Origin: Aquificaceae bacterium
GTDB taxonomy: Bacteria > Aquificota > Aquificia > Aquificales > Aquificaceae
Direction of reading: 5' to 3'
Assembly: GCA_027049085.1 (NCBI GenBank)
Contig: JALTVH010000168.1
Location: 1-15,027 of the forward strand
Length of the DNA stretch: 15,027 nt
This document shows, piece after piece, positions 6,365 through 12,120 of this stretch. The position numbers and the translations under genes are program-made. Within the stretch, counting starts at the first letter, position 1, and every line of letters starts with the position of its first letter. The notes below the pieces were generated by a model. The model saw only the letters and a program-made list of their open reading frames with translations. It did not search any database and was not told where the DNA came from.

Positions 6365-7910
6365 GTTTCTCCTTAAGAATTTGATAAGCGGTCTCCTTGA
6401 CGATGTTTTCTATGTCAACCTGCCCAAAGACCCTCTCAATTTCTGTCCTAACGAGGTCAGAGATAAGCCCGCCTATCTCGGTCATCTTTTCATCGATAGC
6501 TCTTGTAACAATTTCTTTTATATGTGCCTCAAGCTCTGCAGAGCTTAATGCGTGTGCTGAAGGTACCTCGGTTGCTTCGTAAGTCGGCTGTAGAGGTTCC
6601 TCCTGAACCTCCTGTTTTTGCTCTTCTATGATCTTTCCAAGAGCCTCAAGGGCAGGTATCTCTTCTTCAGCTTCTTCGGCTGGAGATTCAGCGGGGACTT
6701 CTTCCTGTACCTGCTCAATTACCTCTTCAACCTCTTCGGGCTCTATTTCCGGAACCTCTTCAATCTCCGGTGTTTCCTGAACTGTTGGTTCTTCCTGAAC
6801 CTCTGCTACAGCTGGCTCAGGCTCCGGTTCCGGTGGAGGCGGTGTCTCTTCAACCGGTGCTGGTTCCTGAACCTCTTGATGGACCTCTGCAGGAACAGCG
6901 ATCTGTGCGATCAGGTCCCTTATCCTGCCCGGGTCTGTGTCCCTTGAGAGGGATTCCTTCTTGTCAAGGGGTATGCCCTCAACGTTTATGGGGAAGAGGT
7001 CGTCTACGAGTATTATGTACGGCTTGTCCTTCATGTACTGATCGTTGGAGAGGTCTATAAGACCCTTTTCTGCAATAACGCCTGAAATTGCATCAAAGAT
7101 AACGACAGAGGCATCCGAGCCTTTCTGAATAGCCTGCCTCACTGTCTTCACACTCTCTACCTGATACTGACCTCCGAGAGCGTTCCTGATAGAGTCTATG
7201 AGGGTCTGGTCAAAGGAAACAATAAGAACCTTATTCCCTCCGGCAGCAGGTGCAGTTGCAGGTTGCTCTTCTTGAACTTCAGCGGGTGCTTCCTCAACAG
7301 GTGCCTCCTCCACCGGTTCTTCCACTGAGGTTTCCTCAGGTACCTGAGCTTCCTCTGTTATCATTTCGGCCGCTTCCTGGGCAACCTCTTCAACATCAAG
7401 TGATGTGGGCTCAATCTCAAGCTCAGCTTCACCGGATACGGATTCAACAGCAGGTTCAACCTCCTCTGGCTGGGACTCCTCAACTAAGGAGGTGGGCTCA
7501 ATCTCAATTTCCGGTTCTGGGGGTGCACTTGCCTGCTGGATCGCTTCCTGAACTTCCTCTGGGACAGCTTCTGAAGGTATCTCGGTAAGTTTTGAGGCTA
7601 TGCTGGATGGATCTTCGTCTCTCGGTACCCGCATCTTGGCAGGGGGAATTATGTTGTTCATATCAACGGGGAACAGCTCATCGTAAAGGATCATGTACCT
7701 TGAGTTGCTGAATTTTTTTGTATAAAGGGTGTTGATATCCTCTTCAGAAATGGCACCCGAAATGGCATCGTAGACAACGACATCAATGTCGGAGGGTATC
7801 ATCTTTATAGCTTCTTCGCTGTTTTTTGCAATAAACACCTCGTGGTCTGAGAAAGCCTCTTTGAGGCTTTCGGTCAGGGTTTTGTCAAAAGATACTATGA
7901 GTACCTTCAT
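6345..7910 (-). CDS. tandem pseudo-receiver protein with acidic Pro/Glu linkers and helical C-terminal tail
   Basis: I do not recognise this as a named gene. The 521-residue protein (from ATG 7910) contains a CheY-like receiver (1-112), an acidic Pro/Glu/Val linker (113-225), a second receiver (226-339), another acidic linker (340-457) and a helical tail (458-521). Both receivers keep the Asp at the end of strand 3 (D48 and D273, in (Y/F)DAISG). Both lack the paired acidic residues after strand 1 (VSFD instead of a D-D pair), the Thr/Ser of strand 4 and the conserved Lys, and instead share LFP and RDxDP motifs. They are therefore probably weakly or non-phosphorylatable. The linkers look intrinsically disordered. 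The architecture resembles polar scaffold proteins such as PopZ, but only by analogy. GTG 7919 is an alternative start; 7910 has AGGTGA 5 nt upstream and begins exactly at strand 1. It is last in the pgsA operon, 10 bp after the membrane-protein gene. Confidence 0.85.
   Translation of the reverse strand: MKVLIVSFDKTLTESLKEAFSDHEVFIAKNSEEAIKMIPSDIDVVVYDAISGAISEEDINTLYTKKFSNSRYMILYDELFPVDMNNIIPPAKMRVPRDEDPSSIASKLTEIPSEAVPEEVQEAIQQASAPPEPEIEIEPTSLVEESQPEEVEPAVESVSGEAELEIEPTSLDVEEVAQEAAEMITEEAQVPEETSVEEPVEEAPVEEAPAEVQEEQPATAPAAGGNKVLIVSFDQTLIDSIRNALGGQYQVESVKTVRQAIQKGSDASVVIFDAISGVIAEKGLIDLSNDQYMKDKPYIILVDDLFPINVEGIPLDKKESLSRDTDPGRIRDLIAQIAVPAEVHQEVQEPAPVEETPPPPEPEPEPAVAEVQEEPTVQETPEIEEVPEIEPEEVEEVIEQVQEEVPAESPAEEAEEEIPALEALGKIIEEQKQEVQEEPLQPTYEATEVPSAHALSSAELEAHIKEIVTRAIDEKMTEIGGLISDLVRTEIERVFGQVDIENIVKETAYQILKEKLDQLVS
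7405..7507. repeat. 16-bp direct repeat inside the first acidic linker
   Basis: GTGGGCTCAATCTCAA occurs at 7405-7420 and again at 7492-7507. On the coding (minus) strand both encode the peptide EIEPTS, flanked by acidic residues. This suggests that the disordered linker grew by short tandem or segmental duplication. Confidence 0.8.
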
Positions 7911-7920
7911 CCCTTTCACC

Positions 7921-8511
7921 TCACCTCTTTGTTATTCTATTACCTAAAATTGCATCAACGATCCTTTTCATCTCCTCTGCACTCTCTTCAGGAATGAGCT
8001 TTAGGGTTGCAAGGGTCAACCTCAGAGCCTTAATCCTTGAAAGCAACTCTTCTGTCAGGGTCTCTTTCTGGGTCAGCTGGAATTCCTTGATGGTGAAATA
8101 AAAGATGCTGAGATAGAGGAGAATGCTTGCTGTAAGGAGCCCAATGTACAGAGGCCTGTTTGAGATAAATAGGAAGTATCCCATCAGATCTATTTTTCTC
8201 ACATACATATAGGCTACGTTGTTTTCAACCCTTAATGTAATCTGGATGTACTTTGACCTGTTGATCGGCTCTCCCACGTTAGTAGAGAGGAATTTACCTG
8301 CGGGTCTTTGCTGAAGCATAATAACCGTTTCTTCTGGATAGGGGATATCAATTTTCTGCTGACCTTCCTTCATTTTCATGAAGAAAGCGAGGGTATTGGT
8401 CAGAACCTTGCTGTCGCGGGTGTAGAGGTAATCGGTAAAGGAAATGTACAGGGAGGAAATAACAAATCCCAGGAGAAATATCCAGAGTATGAAGATGAAC
8501 AGGTTTCTCAT
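7921..8511 (-). CDS. two-TM membrane protein with periplasmic domain, unknown function
   Basis: No family is recognised. The 196-residue protein has an uncleaved-looking N-terminal helix (about 4-23), a periplasmic domain of about 95 residues (24-119), a second transmembrane helix (about 120-141) and a charged helical cytoplasmic tail (142-196). This is the outline of a small sensor or adaptor. The tail (for example TEELLSRIKALRLTLATLK) could be a short coiled coil, but it contains no His, so it is not a histidine-kinase dimerisation domain with a phosphorylatable site. The ATG (8511-8509) directly follows the pmbA TGA, and a strong GGGAGG (minus strand) lies 7 nt upstream. The next gene, the pseudo-receiver protein, starts 10 bp after its stop. 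The tight pairing suggests that this protein may recruit that one to the membrane; this is inference. Confidence 0.8.
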   Translation of the reverse strand: MRNLFIFILWIFLLGFVISSLYISFTDYLYTRDSKVLTNTLAFFMKMKEGQQKIDIPYPEETVIMLQQRPAGKFLSTNVGEPINRSKYIQITLRVENNVAYMYVRKIDLMGYFLFISNRPLYIGLLTASILLYLSIFYFTIKEFQLTQKETLTEELLSRIKALRLTLATLKLIPEESAEEMKRIVDAILGNRITKR

Positions 8512-9843
8512 TCAGTTTCCTCCCACTGTTATATCCTCGGCAAGCAGGGATGGGGAACCTATGTTTCCATAAAATTTAAGATCATTCCCCACCGCAACTA
8601 TTTTATTCCACAGGTCAAGGATATTTCCAGCAATTGTAACACCTCTTACGGGTCTAACAGGTTTGCCACCCTGATAAATAACACCACCGGCGCCCAAGGA
8701 AAACTCTCCGGACACGGGATCAACCGTGTGAAGACCCATCAATTCAAGAACAAGGAAAACCTTATCATGTTTACTTAGAAGTTCTTCAAAGGGAGTATCT
8801 CCCTTCTCAATGTAAAGATTTGTGTATCCTGAGGCTGGAAGTGAGCGGAACCCGCTTCTTTCCCCGTTTCCTGTTGGCTCTGAACCAGAGAGGGTTGCTG
8901 TATAAAGGCTGTGAAGGAAACCATTGAAAACTCCCTTGGTGATAATTTCTTTGCGCATCTGGGGTACACCCTCACCGTCGTAGGGAAGGGTTGAGTAACC
9001 TCCCCTTAGAGTTCCATCATCAATTATAGTGAGGAGTTCCGTTGCAACGGACTCTCCTGTCCTGTCTTTAAGGAGTGTTTTGCCCTTTACTAAGGAGTCC
9101 CCAAGGAACATCTGAGCAAAGGCTGACAGAAGCATGGCAGAGGAATCCCTGAAAAGCACAACTGGCATGACTGAGGTTTCAACAGGCGAAGGATTAAGAA
9201 GGGAAACTGCTTTAAAGACAGCATCACTGGCAATATCTTCTGGATCAAGTTCTGAGAATGTCCTTGATCCCCTGAACTCATAAGAAATTGATGAATCGCC
9301 CCCTTCCTCGGCGACCGTCGCTATCATTGAACCGTAAAAGGTTGCTTCGTAGGTGTATTCAACACCGTATGAGTTGTAGAAGCTCACCTCCGCCTGAGAT
9401 TCAGAGAGTGAGGCTTTCCTTACAGACTTTATCCTGCTGTCAATCTTTTTTGCCATTTTTTCAAGGCTTATAGCGTATTCAATCTTTTCTTCCAAACTCC
9501 TGCCAACCCCCTCCTGATCAAATACGGAATCAACCTGGGATTTTTTAAGCTCTTGTACGAGTCTGTTGCCTCTGTCAGGTATCTGTATATTGCACATCTG
9601 AACTGCATCTGTGACGAGCCTGGCGATGGTCTCCTCCTTGAGATCAGAGGTATAGCAAAAGCCAACCTTACCCTCTTTTAGCACCCTCAGAGAAAGACCT
9701 GATTCTGTTGAAGAGGATAGGTTTTCAACTTCCTCATCGGAAGTCTCTATCTTAAGTTTCTTTCTCCTTTCCCAGTAAATTTCAAATTCGTATCCACCGG
9801 GTACCCTTGATTTAATAAGGCTCAGAATATCCTTCATCTTCAT
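8512..9843 (-). CDS. pmbA: PmbA/TldE-family protein (TldD/TldE protease partner)
   Basis: The 443-residue protein belongs to the TldD/PmbA (U62) family. In enterobacteria TldD and TldE (PmbA) form a heterodimeric metalloprotease that processes microcin B17 and degrades CcdA; its role in other bacteria is unclear. The N-terminal domain (about 1-200) and the C-terminal segment GVTIAGNILDLWNKIVAVGND followed by SPSLLAEDITVGG are typical of PmbA. The HExxxH zinc motif of TldD is absent, which is why I call it PmbA and not TldD; a tldD gene is not in this window. The start ATG (9843-9841) overlaps the dnaC stop in an ATGA, so translation is probably coupled. An in-frame ATG at 9837 is an alternative. 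Third gene of the pgsA operon. Confidence 0.9.
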   Translation of the reverse strand: MKMKDILSLIKSRVPGGYEFEIYWERRKKLKIETSDEEVENLSSSTESGLSLRVLKEGKVGFCYTSDLKEETIARLVTDAVQMCNIQIPDRGNRLVQELKKSQVDSVFDQEGVGRSLEEKIEYAISLEKMAKKIDSRIKSVRKASLSESQAEVSFYNSYGVEYTYEATFYGSMIATVAEEGGDSSISYEFRGSRTFSELDPEDIASDAVFKAVSLLNPSPVETSVMPVVLFRDSSAMLLSAFAQMFLGDSLVKGKTLLKDRTGESVATELLTIIDDGTLRGGYSTLPYDGEGVPQMRKEIITKGVFNGFLHSLYTATLSGSEPTGNGERSGFRSLPASGYTNLYIEKGDTPFEELLSKHDKVFLVLELMGLHTVDPVSGEFSLGAGGVIYQGGKPVRPVRGVTIAGNILDLWNKIVAVGNDLKFYGNIGSPSLLAEDITVGGN

Positions 9844-10562
9844 GATTTTAACCCATCATCAGTGAACAACCCGATATTCTTTCTCCTGTCTTTTCCTGTT
9901 AGATGTACTATCCTGTTCATCTGGATCAAACGTGATGTTGTGCTTGGATCGATCCTCTCCGACAGGTAAACCTTAAGACCCATTTCCTTATCTTCTTCTC
10001 CCTCGGCAGGTTCAATGAGGTAGTTTGTTGTTATTATGGTGCTTTTCAGGTGGTTGTATCGGTAAGATATTATGTAGGATAGAAGTTCCCTCTGCCAGTC
10101 AGAGAGCATTTCGCTCCCGAGATCGTCAAGAACTATTATGGGTAGGCTGAGGATTTTCTTAATTGCCTGGTTTATCTTTTTTTCTTCAATGAGAGACTTG
10201 AGCCTGTAGATCAGATCCTTTGTGTCAAAAAAGGCTCCCTTAATTCCCTTTTCCATATATATCTTTTTTAGAACACCGACCGCAAGGTGGGTCTTGCCAA
10301 CGCCTGGTGGTCCTACAAAGGTTAGTCCTGTTCCAGATTCAGCGTCAAACTCTTTTACAAAGGCTCTTGCCTCTACGGAGGCCCTCCAGTCTGCGTTGGT
10401 CTCAACATTGAAGTTTTCAATTTCAGCAGAGTGGAAGCGAGGGGGTATTAGGAGAAGGGTATTAATGTTGGTTGAGGTAAACCTGCAGTCACAGAGCCTT
10501 ACCGCGCCAGATTCTTCTTTAACAAAGCCCGTCCCTCCGCAGTTATCGCAAAGGATTTCCAT
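9840..10562 (-). CDS. dnaC: DnaC-type replicative helicase loader (AAA+ ATPase) with Cys4 N-terminus
   Basis: Helicase loaders of the DnaC/DnaI/IstB group deliver DnaB hexamers to origin DNA. The 240-residue protein shows an N-terminal Cys cluster (CDNCGG...CDC; C5, C8, C24, C26), probably zinc-binding. Its AAA+ core has Walker A GPPGVGKT (84-91), Walker B IIVLDD (142-147), sensor-1 TTN (178-180) and a C-terminal SERIDPSTTSR (201-211) that carries candidate arginine-finger residues R203 and R211. From memory, an A. aeolicus DnaC AAA+ structure of this type exists. IstB-like transposition ATPases are related, but there is no transposase here and the operon is housekeeping. I chose ATG 10562, which shares one base with the pgsA stop. 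TTG 10565 is an alternative that would overlap by 4 bp. No clear Shine-Dalgarno sequence is present, so translational coupling is likely. Confidence 0.9.
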   Translation of the reverse strand: MEILCDNCGGTGFVKEESGAVRLCDCRFTSTNINTLLLIPPRFHSAEIENFNVETNADWRASVEARAFVKEFDAESGTGLTFVGPPGVGKTHLAVGVLKKIYMEKGIKGAFFDTKDLIYRLKSLIEEKKINQAIKKILSLPIIVLDDLGSEMLSDWQRELLSYIISYRYNHLKSTIITTNYLIEPAEGEEDKEMGLKVYLSERIDPSTTSRLIQMNRIVHLTGKDRRKNIGLFTDDGLKS

Positions 10563-11071
10563 CAATGATAATTTAGTCCTGAGGCGGAGCGAATATAGCT
10601 CTTTATGTAGTCATAGAGGCTTATGTAAGCAAGGCCAACGGAAGACCACAGCACCACACTTCCAAACTGGAATCCACCGAGGAACAGAATGATAGCTGTG
10701 TTTTCAAGGAAGGTTTTTGCCTTTCCCAGTGCTGATGCCTGCATTACAATACCCTGACCAACTGCAACGCTCCTCAGGAAGGATATAGCGAGCTCTCTTA
10801 TGGTTAAAAGAATAACGGGGAGGGATTTAACATGGCCAGCTTCCACAAGGGCTATAAGAGTGGAGATCACGAGTACTTTATCCGCAAAGGGATCAAGGAG
10901 TTTGCCGAAGGACCCTTCCTCTCCTTTTTCCCTTGCAACCTTACCATCAATCAGGTCTGAGAGAGCACCAAGAAGAAAAAGGATCAGTGCAAGGGTTACC
11001 TGACCTGTCAGGATTGCACCCACCACCGGAAGGGCTATGAGGATTCTAAAAAAACTCAGGGCGTTTGCCAT
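10562..11071 (-). CDS. pgsA: CDP-diacylglycerol-glycerol-3-phosphate 3-phosphatidyltransferase
   Basis: PgsA makes phosphatidylglycerol phosphate, the first committed step of acidic phospholipid synthesis, in the inner membrane. The 169-residue protein has about five hydrophobic helices and the exact CDP-alcohol phosphotransferase signature D-x2-DG-x2-AR-x8-G-x3-D-x3-D: D39, D42, G43, A46, R47, G56, D60 and D64. The N-terminus MANALSFFRILIALPV resembles the family's M-N-x-N-x-L-T-x-x-R-I. This fixes the start at 11071; the open frame continues to 11110, but that extension would cover the divergent gene. It is first in a probable operon with dnaC, pmbA and two unknown genes. There is no Shine-Dalgarno sequence; a -10 box 11 nt upstream predicts an mRNA with a leader of about 4 nt. 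Other CDP-alcohol transferases are possible but less likely. Confidence 0.9.
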   Translation of the reverse strand: MANALSFFRILIALPVVGAILTGQVTLALILFLLGALSDLIDGKVAREKGEEGSFGKLLDPFADKVLVISTLIALVEAGHVKSLPVILLTIRELAISFLRSVAVGQGIVMQASALGKAKTFLENTAIILFLGGFQFGSVVLWSSVGLAYISLYDYIKSYIRSASGLNYH

Positions 11072-11077
11072 CAAGTT

Positions 11078-11083
11078 TAGAAT
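11078..11083 (+). promoter_or_regulatory. candidate -10 box (TAGAAT) for the small membrane gene at 11092
   Basis: TAGAAT matches TATAAT at 5 of 6 positions and would place initiation at about 11090-11092, making the ATG at 11092 leaderless. A perfect TATAAT at 11084-11089 lies too close to that ATG unless translation starts later. No -35 is seen. Confidence 0.35.
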
Positions 11084-11110
11084 TATAATTGATGGAACTG
11101 ATCCTTTCAT
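11082..11110 (-). promoter_or_regulatory. promoter of the pgsA operon, near-leaderless
   Basis: On the minus strand the -10 TATAAT (11087-11082) is preceded by a 17-nt spacer and ATGAAA (11110-11105), which matches 4 of 6 positions of TTGACA. Initiation about 7 nt downstream (near 11075) would leave about 4 nt before the ATG at 11071. The -35 lies inside the divergent gene's first codons. Confidence 0.55.
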
Positions 11111-11349
11111 TTCTCCTGGGCTCCTTCCTCGGTCTCCTTTACAACGAACTGATTTACAGGCAGGCGCGCAGGTTCCCGAGCAGGAATCTTTTGTACACTT
11201 TCTGGTTCAGGTTTGTTATCCTTTTTGTCCTTGCTCTATCAGTCGCCCTGCTTTATGGTGTTCATGGACTTCTATCCTTTGCCCTGGGAAACTTAATATT
11301 CAGGTTCCTTCATACCCTCTTCAGAACCTTTATACTTGTAGGATATTAG
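11092..11349 (+). CDS. small integral membrane protein, faint resemblance to AtpI/AtpR type
   Basis: The 85-residue protein is almost entirely hydrophobic, with helices at about 1-19, 38-59 and 62-80. A basic loop (YRQARRFPSR) separates the first two, and an Arg is buried at the start of the second (FWFRFVILF). This pattern is reminiscent of the small AtpR/AtpI proteins that accompany some F-type ATPase operons, but there are no ATPase genes here and the match is only by eye. ATG 11092 is preferred; a TTG lies one codon upstream (11089). There is no Shine-Dalgarno sequence. The start is 20 bp from divergent pgsA. The next gene follows after 1 bp, so the two are probably co-translated and may act together. 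Confidence 0.65.
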   Translation: MELILSFLLGSFLGLLYNELIYRQARRFPSRNLLYTFWFRFVILFVLALSVALLYGVHGLLSFALGNLIFRFLHTLFRTFILVGY

Positions 11350-11350
11350 A

Positions 11351-11722
11351 ATGGAAGCGCTCAACAGCCTCCTTGTGCTCCTCAATGAACCTCTCGTTCA
11401 GTTCTTTCTCTGGACTGCGGTTTTATACATCATTGCCAGCGTTTTCGTAGACCGGAGGGTTGCCTTCTGGATAGGGCTCGTAAGTGCAACAGCTTTCTGG
11501 ATCAAAATTCATGGAGCCTCTGTGGCTCTCAAGGGATGGGGGATAGTAGTAGCTGTTCTCCTGATAGTTCTCGGCATAAAAAAGCTCTTTCACCTTAACG
11601 TTGTTCTTCTCCTCAAGGGGCGTAAGAGGTGTCCTCTCTGCTGGGAGACCGCTCACAGAAAGGCACTTATCTGTCCTTACTGCGGTCACAGATTTTCCTC
11701 TCAGGAGGGAGCGGGGGAATAA
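11351..11722 (+). CDS. membrane protein with C-terminal zinc ribbon, unknown function
   Basis: The 123-residue protein has three predicted transmembrane helices (about 16-33, 36-52 and 62-80). A short cytoplasmic C-terminal tail contains CPLC (94-97) and CPYC (108-111), a CxxC-x10-CxxC zinc ribbon followed by GHRF. I know no named family with this exact layout. The tail could bind RNA or DNA or simply stabilise a membrane complex. AGGA at 11340-11343 lies 7 nt before the ATG at 11351. It is separated by 1 bp from the preceding small membrane protein, suggesting one transcript and a shared job. Confidence 0.75.
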   Translation: MEALNSLLVLLNEPLVQFFLWTAVLYIIASVFVDRRVAFWIGLVSATAFWIKIHGASVALKGWGIVVAVLLIVLGIKKLFHLNVVLLLKGRKRCPLCWETAHRKALICPYCGHRFSSQEGAGE

Positions 11723-11745
11723 ATTAAATTCTTAGGGGTAAGGAA

Positions 11746-11913
11746 ATGGATCTCAGGATGGAAAGGCTCCTTAGGGAGATGAAGAGGGAATTTCTCAGAA
11801 GGTTTGAGGAGGAAAGGAAGAAGAGGAAGGAGGTGATCTGGCTCAGGAAAAAGCTTCCCCTGAGTAACCGCTCGGGTGGTGCTTTCCTTGAAAGGCGATC
11901 CGGTATGTTGTAA
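11746..11913 (+). CDS. small basic protein (55 aa), hypothetical
   Basis: An ATG at 11746 opens a 55-codon frame ending in TAA (11911-11913), below the usual length cut-off. The product is very rich in Arg, Lys and Glu (MDLRMERLLREMKREF at the start) and should form an amphipathic charged helix over about residues 1-37, followed by a short tail with Gly and Ser. AGGGG at 11734-11738 is 7 nt upstream. Codon choice (AGG, CTC, GAG) resembles the neighbours. It fills most of the only sizeable gap on this strand. The -35 and -10 of the tRNA promoter fall in and at the end of it. No function can be assigned, and it could be spurious. Confidence 0.45.
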   Translation: MDLRMERLLREMKREFLRRFEEERKKRKEVIWLRKKLPLSNRSGGAFLERRSGML

Positions 11914-11916
11914 AAT
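11888..11916 (+). promoter_or_regulatory. sigma-70-type promoter for the tRNA-Ala/tRNA-Lys unit
   Basis: TTGAAA (11888-11893, 5 of 6 to TTGACA), a 17-bp spacer and TAAAAT (11911-11916, 5 of 6 to TATAAT) predict initiation near 11923, 7 nt before tRNA-Ala. It is the best-formed promoter in the window. It overlaps the 3' end of the 55-residue ORF. Confidence 0.7.
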
Positions 11917-11929
11917 TTCATTCTCCTGA

Positions 11930-12002
11930 GGGGCCGTAGCTCAGTTGGGAGAGCGCCGATATGGCATGTCGGAGGTCACGGGTTCAAGTCCCGTCGGCTC
12001 CA
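11930..12002 (+). tRNA. tRNA-Ala (anticodon GGC)
   Basis: A full cloverleaf of 73 nt: acceptor GGGGCCG/CGGCTCC, D stem GCTC/GAGC, anticodon stem CCGAT/GTCGG with loop ATGGCAT (anticodon GGC), and T stem ACGGG/CCCGT with loop TTCAAGT. The acceptor contains the G3-U70 wobble pair, the identity element for alanyl-tRNA synthetase. The CCA end is not encoded; the bases after discriminator A are TTA. Confidence 0.97.
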
Positions 12003-12022
12003 TTAGGGGCTGGTCCCAGGTA

Positions 12023-12095
12023 GAGCCGGTAGCTCAGTCGGTAGAGCAACGGCCTTTTAAGCCGTGGGTCCCGGGTTCGACCCCCGGCCGGCTCA
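12023..12095 (+). tRNA. tRNA-Lys (anticodon TTT)
   Basis: A 73-nt cloverleaf with acceptor GAGCCGG/CCGGCTC, D stem GCTC/GAGC, anticodon stem ACGGC/GCCGT with loop CTTTTAA (anticodon TTT), and T stem CCGGG/CCCGG. All stems pair perfectly. CCA is not encoded. It lies 20 bp after tRNA-Ala with no promoter or terminator between, so they are probably co-transcribed and processed. Confidence 0.97.
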
Positions 12096-12120
12096 CTTTA
12101 CAAATAAAACAAGAAAACAG

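Noticed and set aside
6397..7588. Several plus-strand ORFs of 60-110 residues rich in Leu, Phe, Pro or Gln opposite the pseudo-receiver gene
   Set aside because: They are antisense to Glu/Pro/Val-rich codon repeats, which produce long open frames on the other strand; they lack family features and ribosome sites.
8308..8778. 156-residue plus-strand ORF spanning the pmbA/membrane-gene junction
   Set aside because: It is antisense to two well-supported genes and has no recognisable domain; the minus-strand genes have coherent families, spacing and a strong Shine-Dalgarno sequence.
10222..10692. 156-residue plus-strand ORF opposite dnaC/pgsA
   Set aside because: Shadow of the dnaC Walker A region; no independent signal.
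11084..11089. Plus-strand TATAAT as promoter for the gene at 11092
   Set aside because: Initiation would fall about 4 nt inside the ORF; the overlapping TAGAAT at 11078 fits better, and the symmetry is explained by the pgsA -10.
11072..11110. In-frame extension of pgsA to 11110
   Set aside because: The family N-terminus begins at 11071, and the extension would cross the promoter and the divergent gene start.
12003..12022. GGG/CCC pairing in the spacer between the two tRNAs
   Set aside because: Only 3-4 pairs; not enough to call a terminator or processing element.
12064..12120. ATG at 12064 as the methyltransferase start
   Set aside because: It lies inside tRNA-Lys; the added residues are translated tRNA sequence, and the family N-terminus fits 12121.
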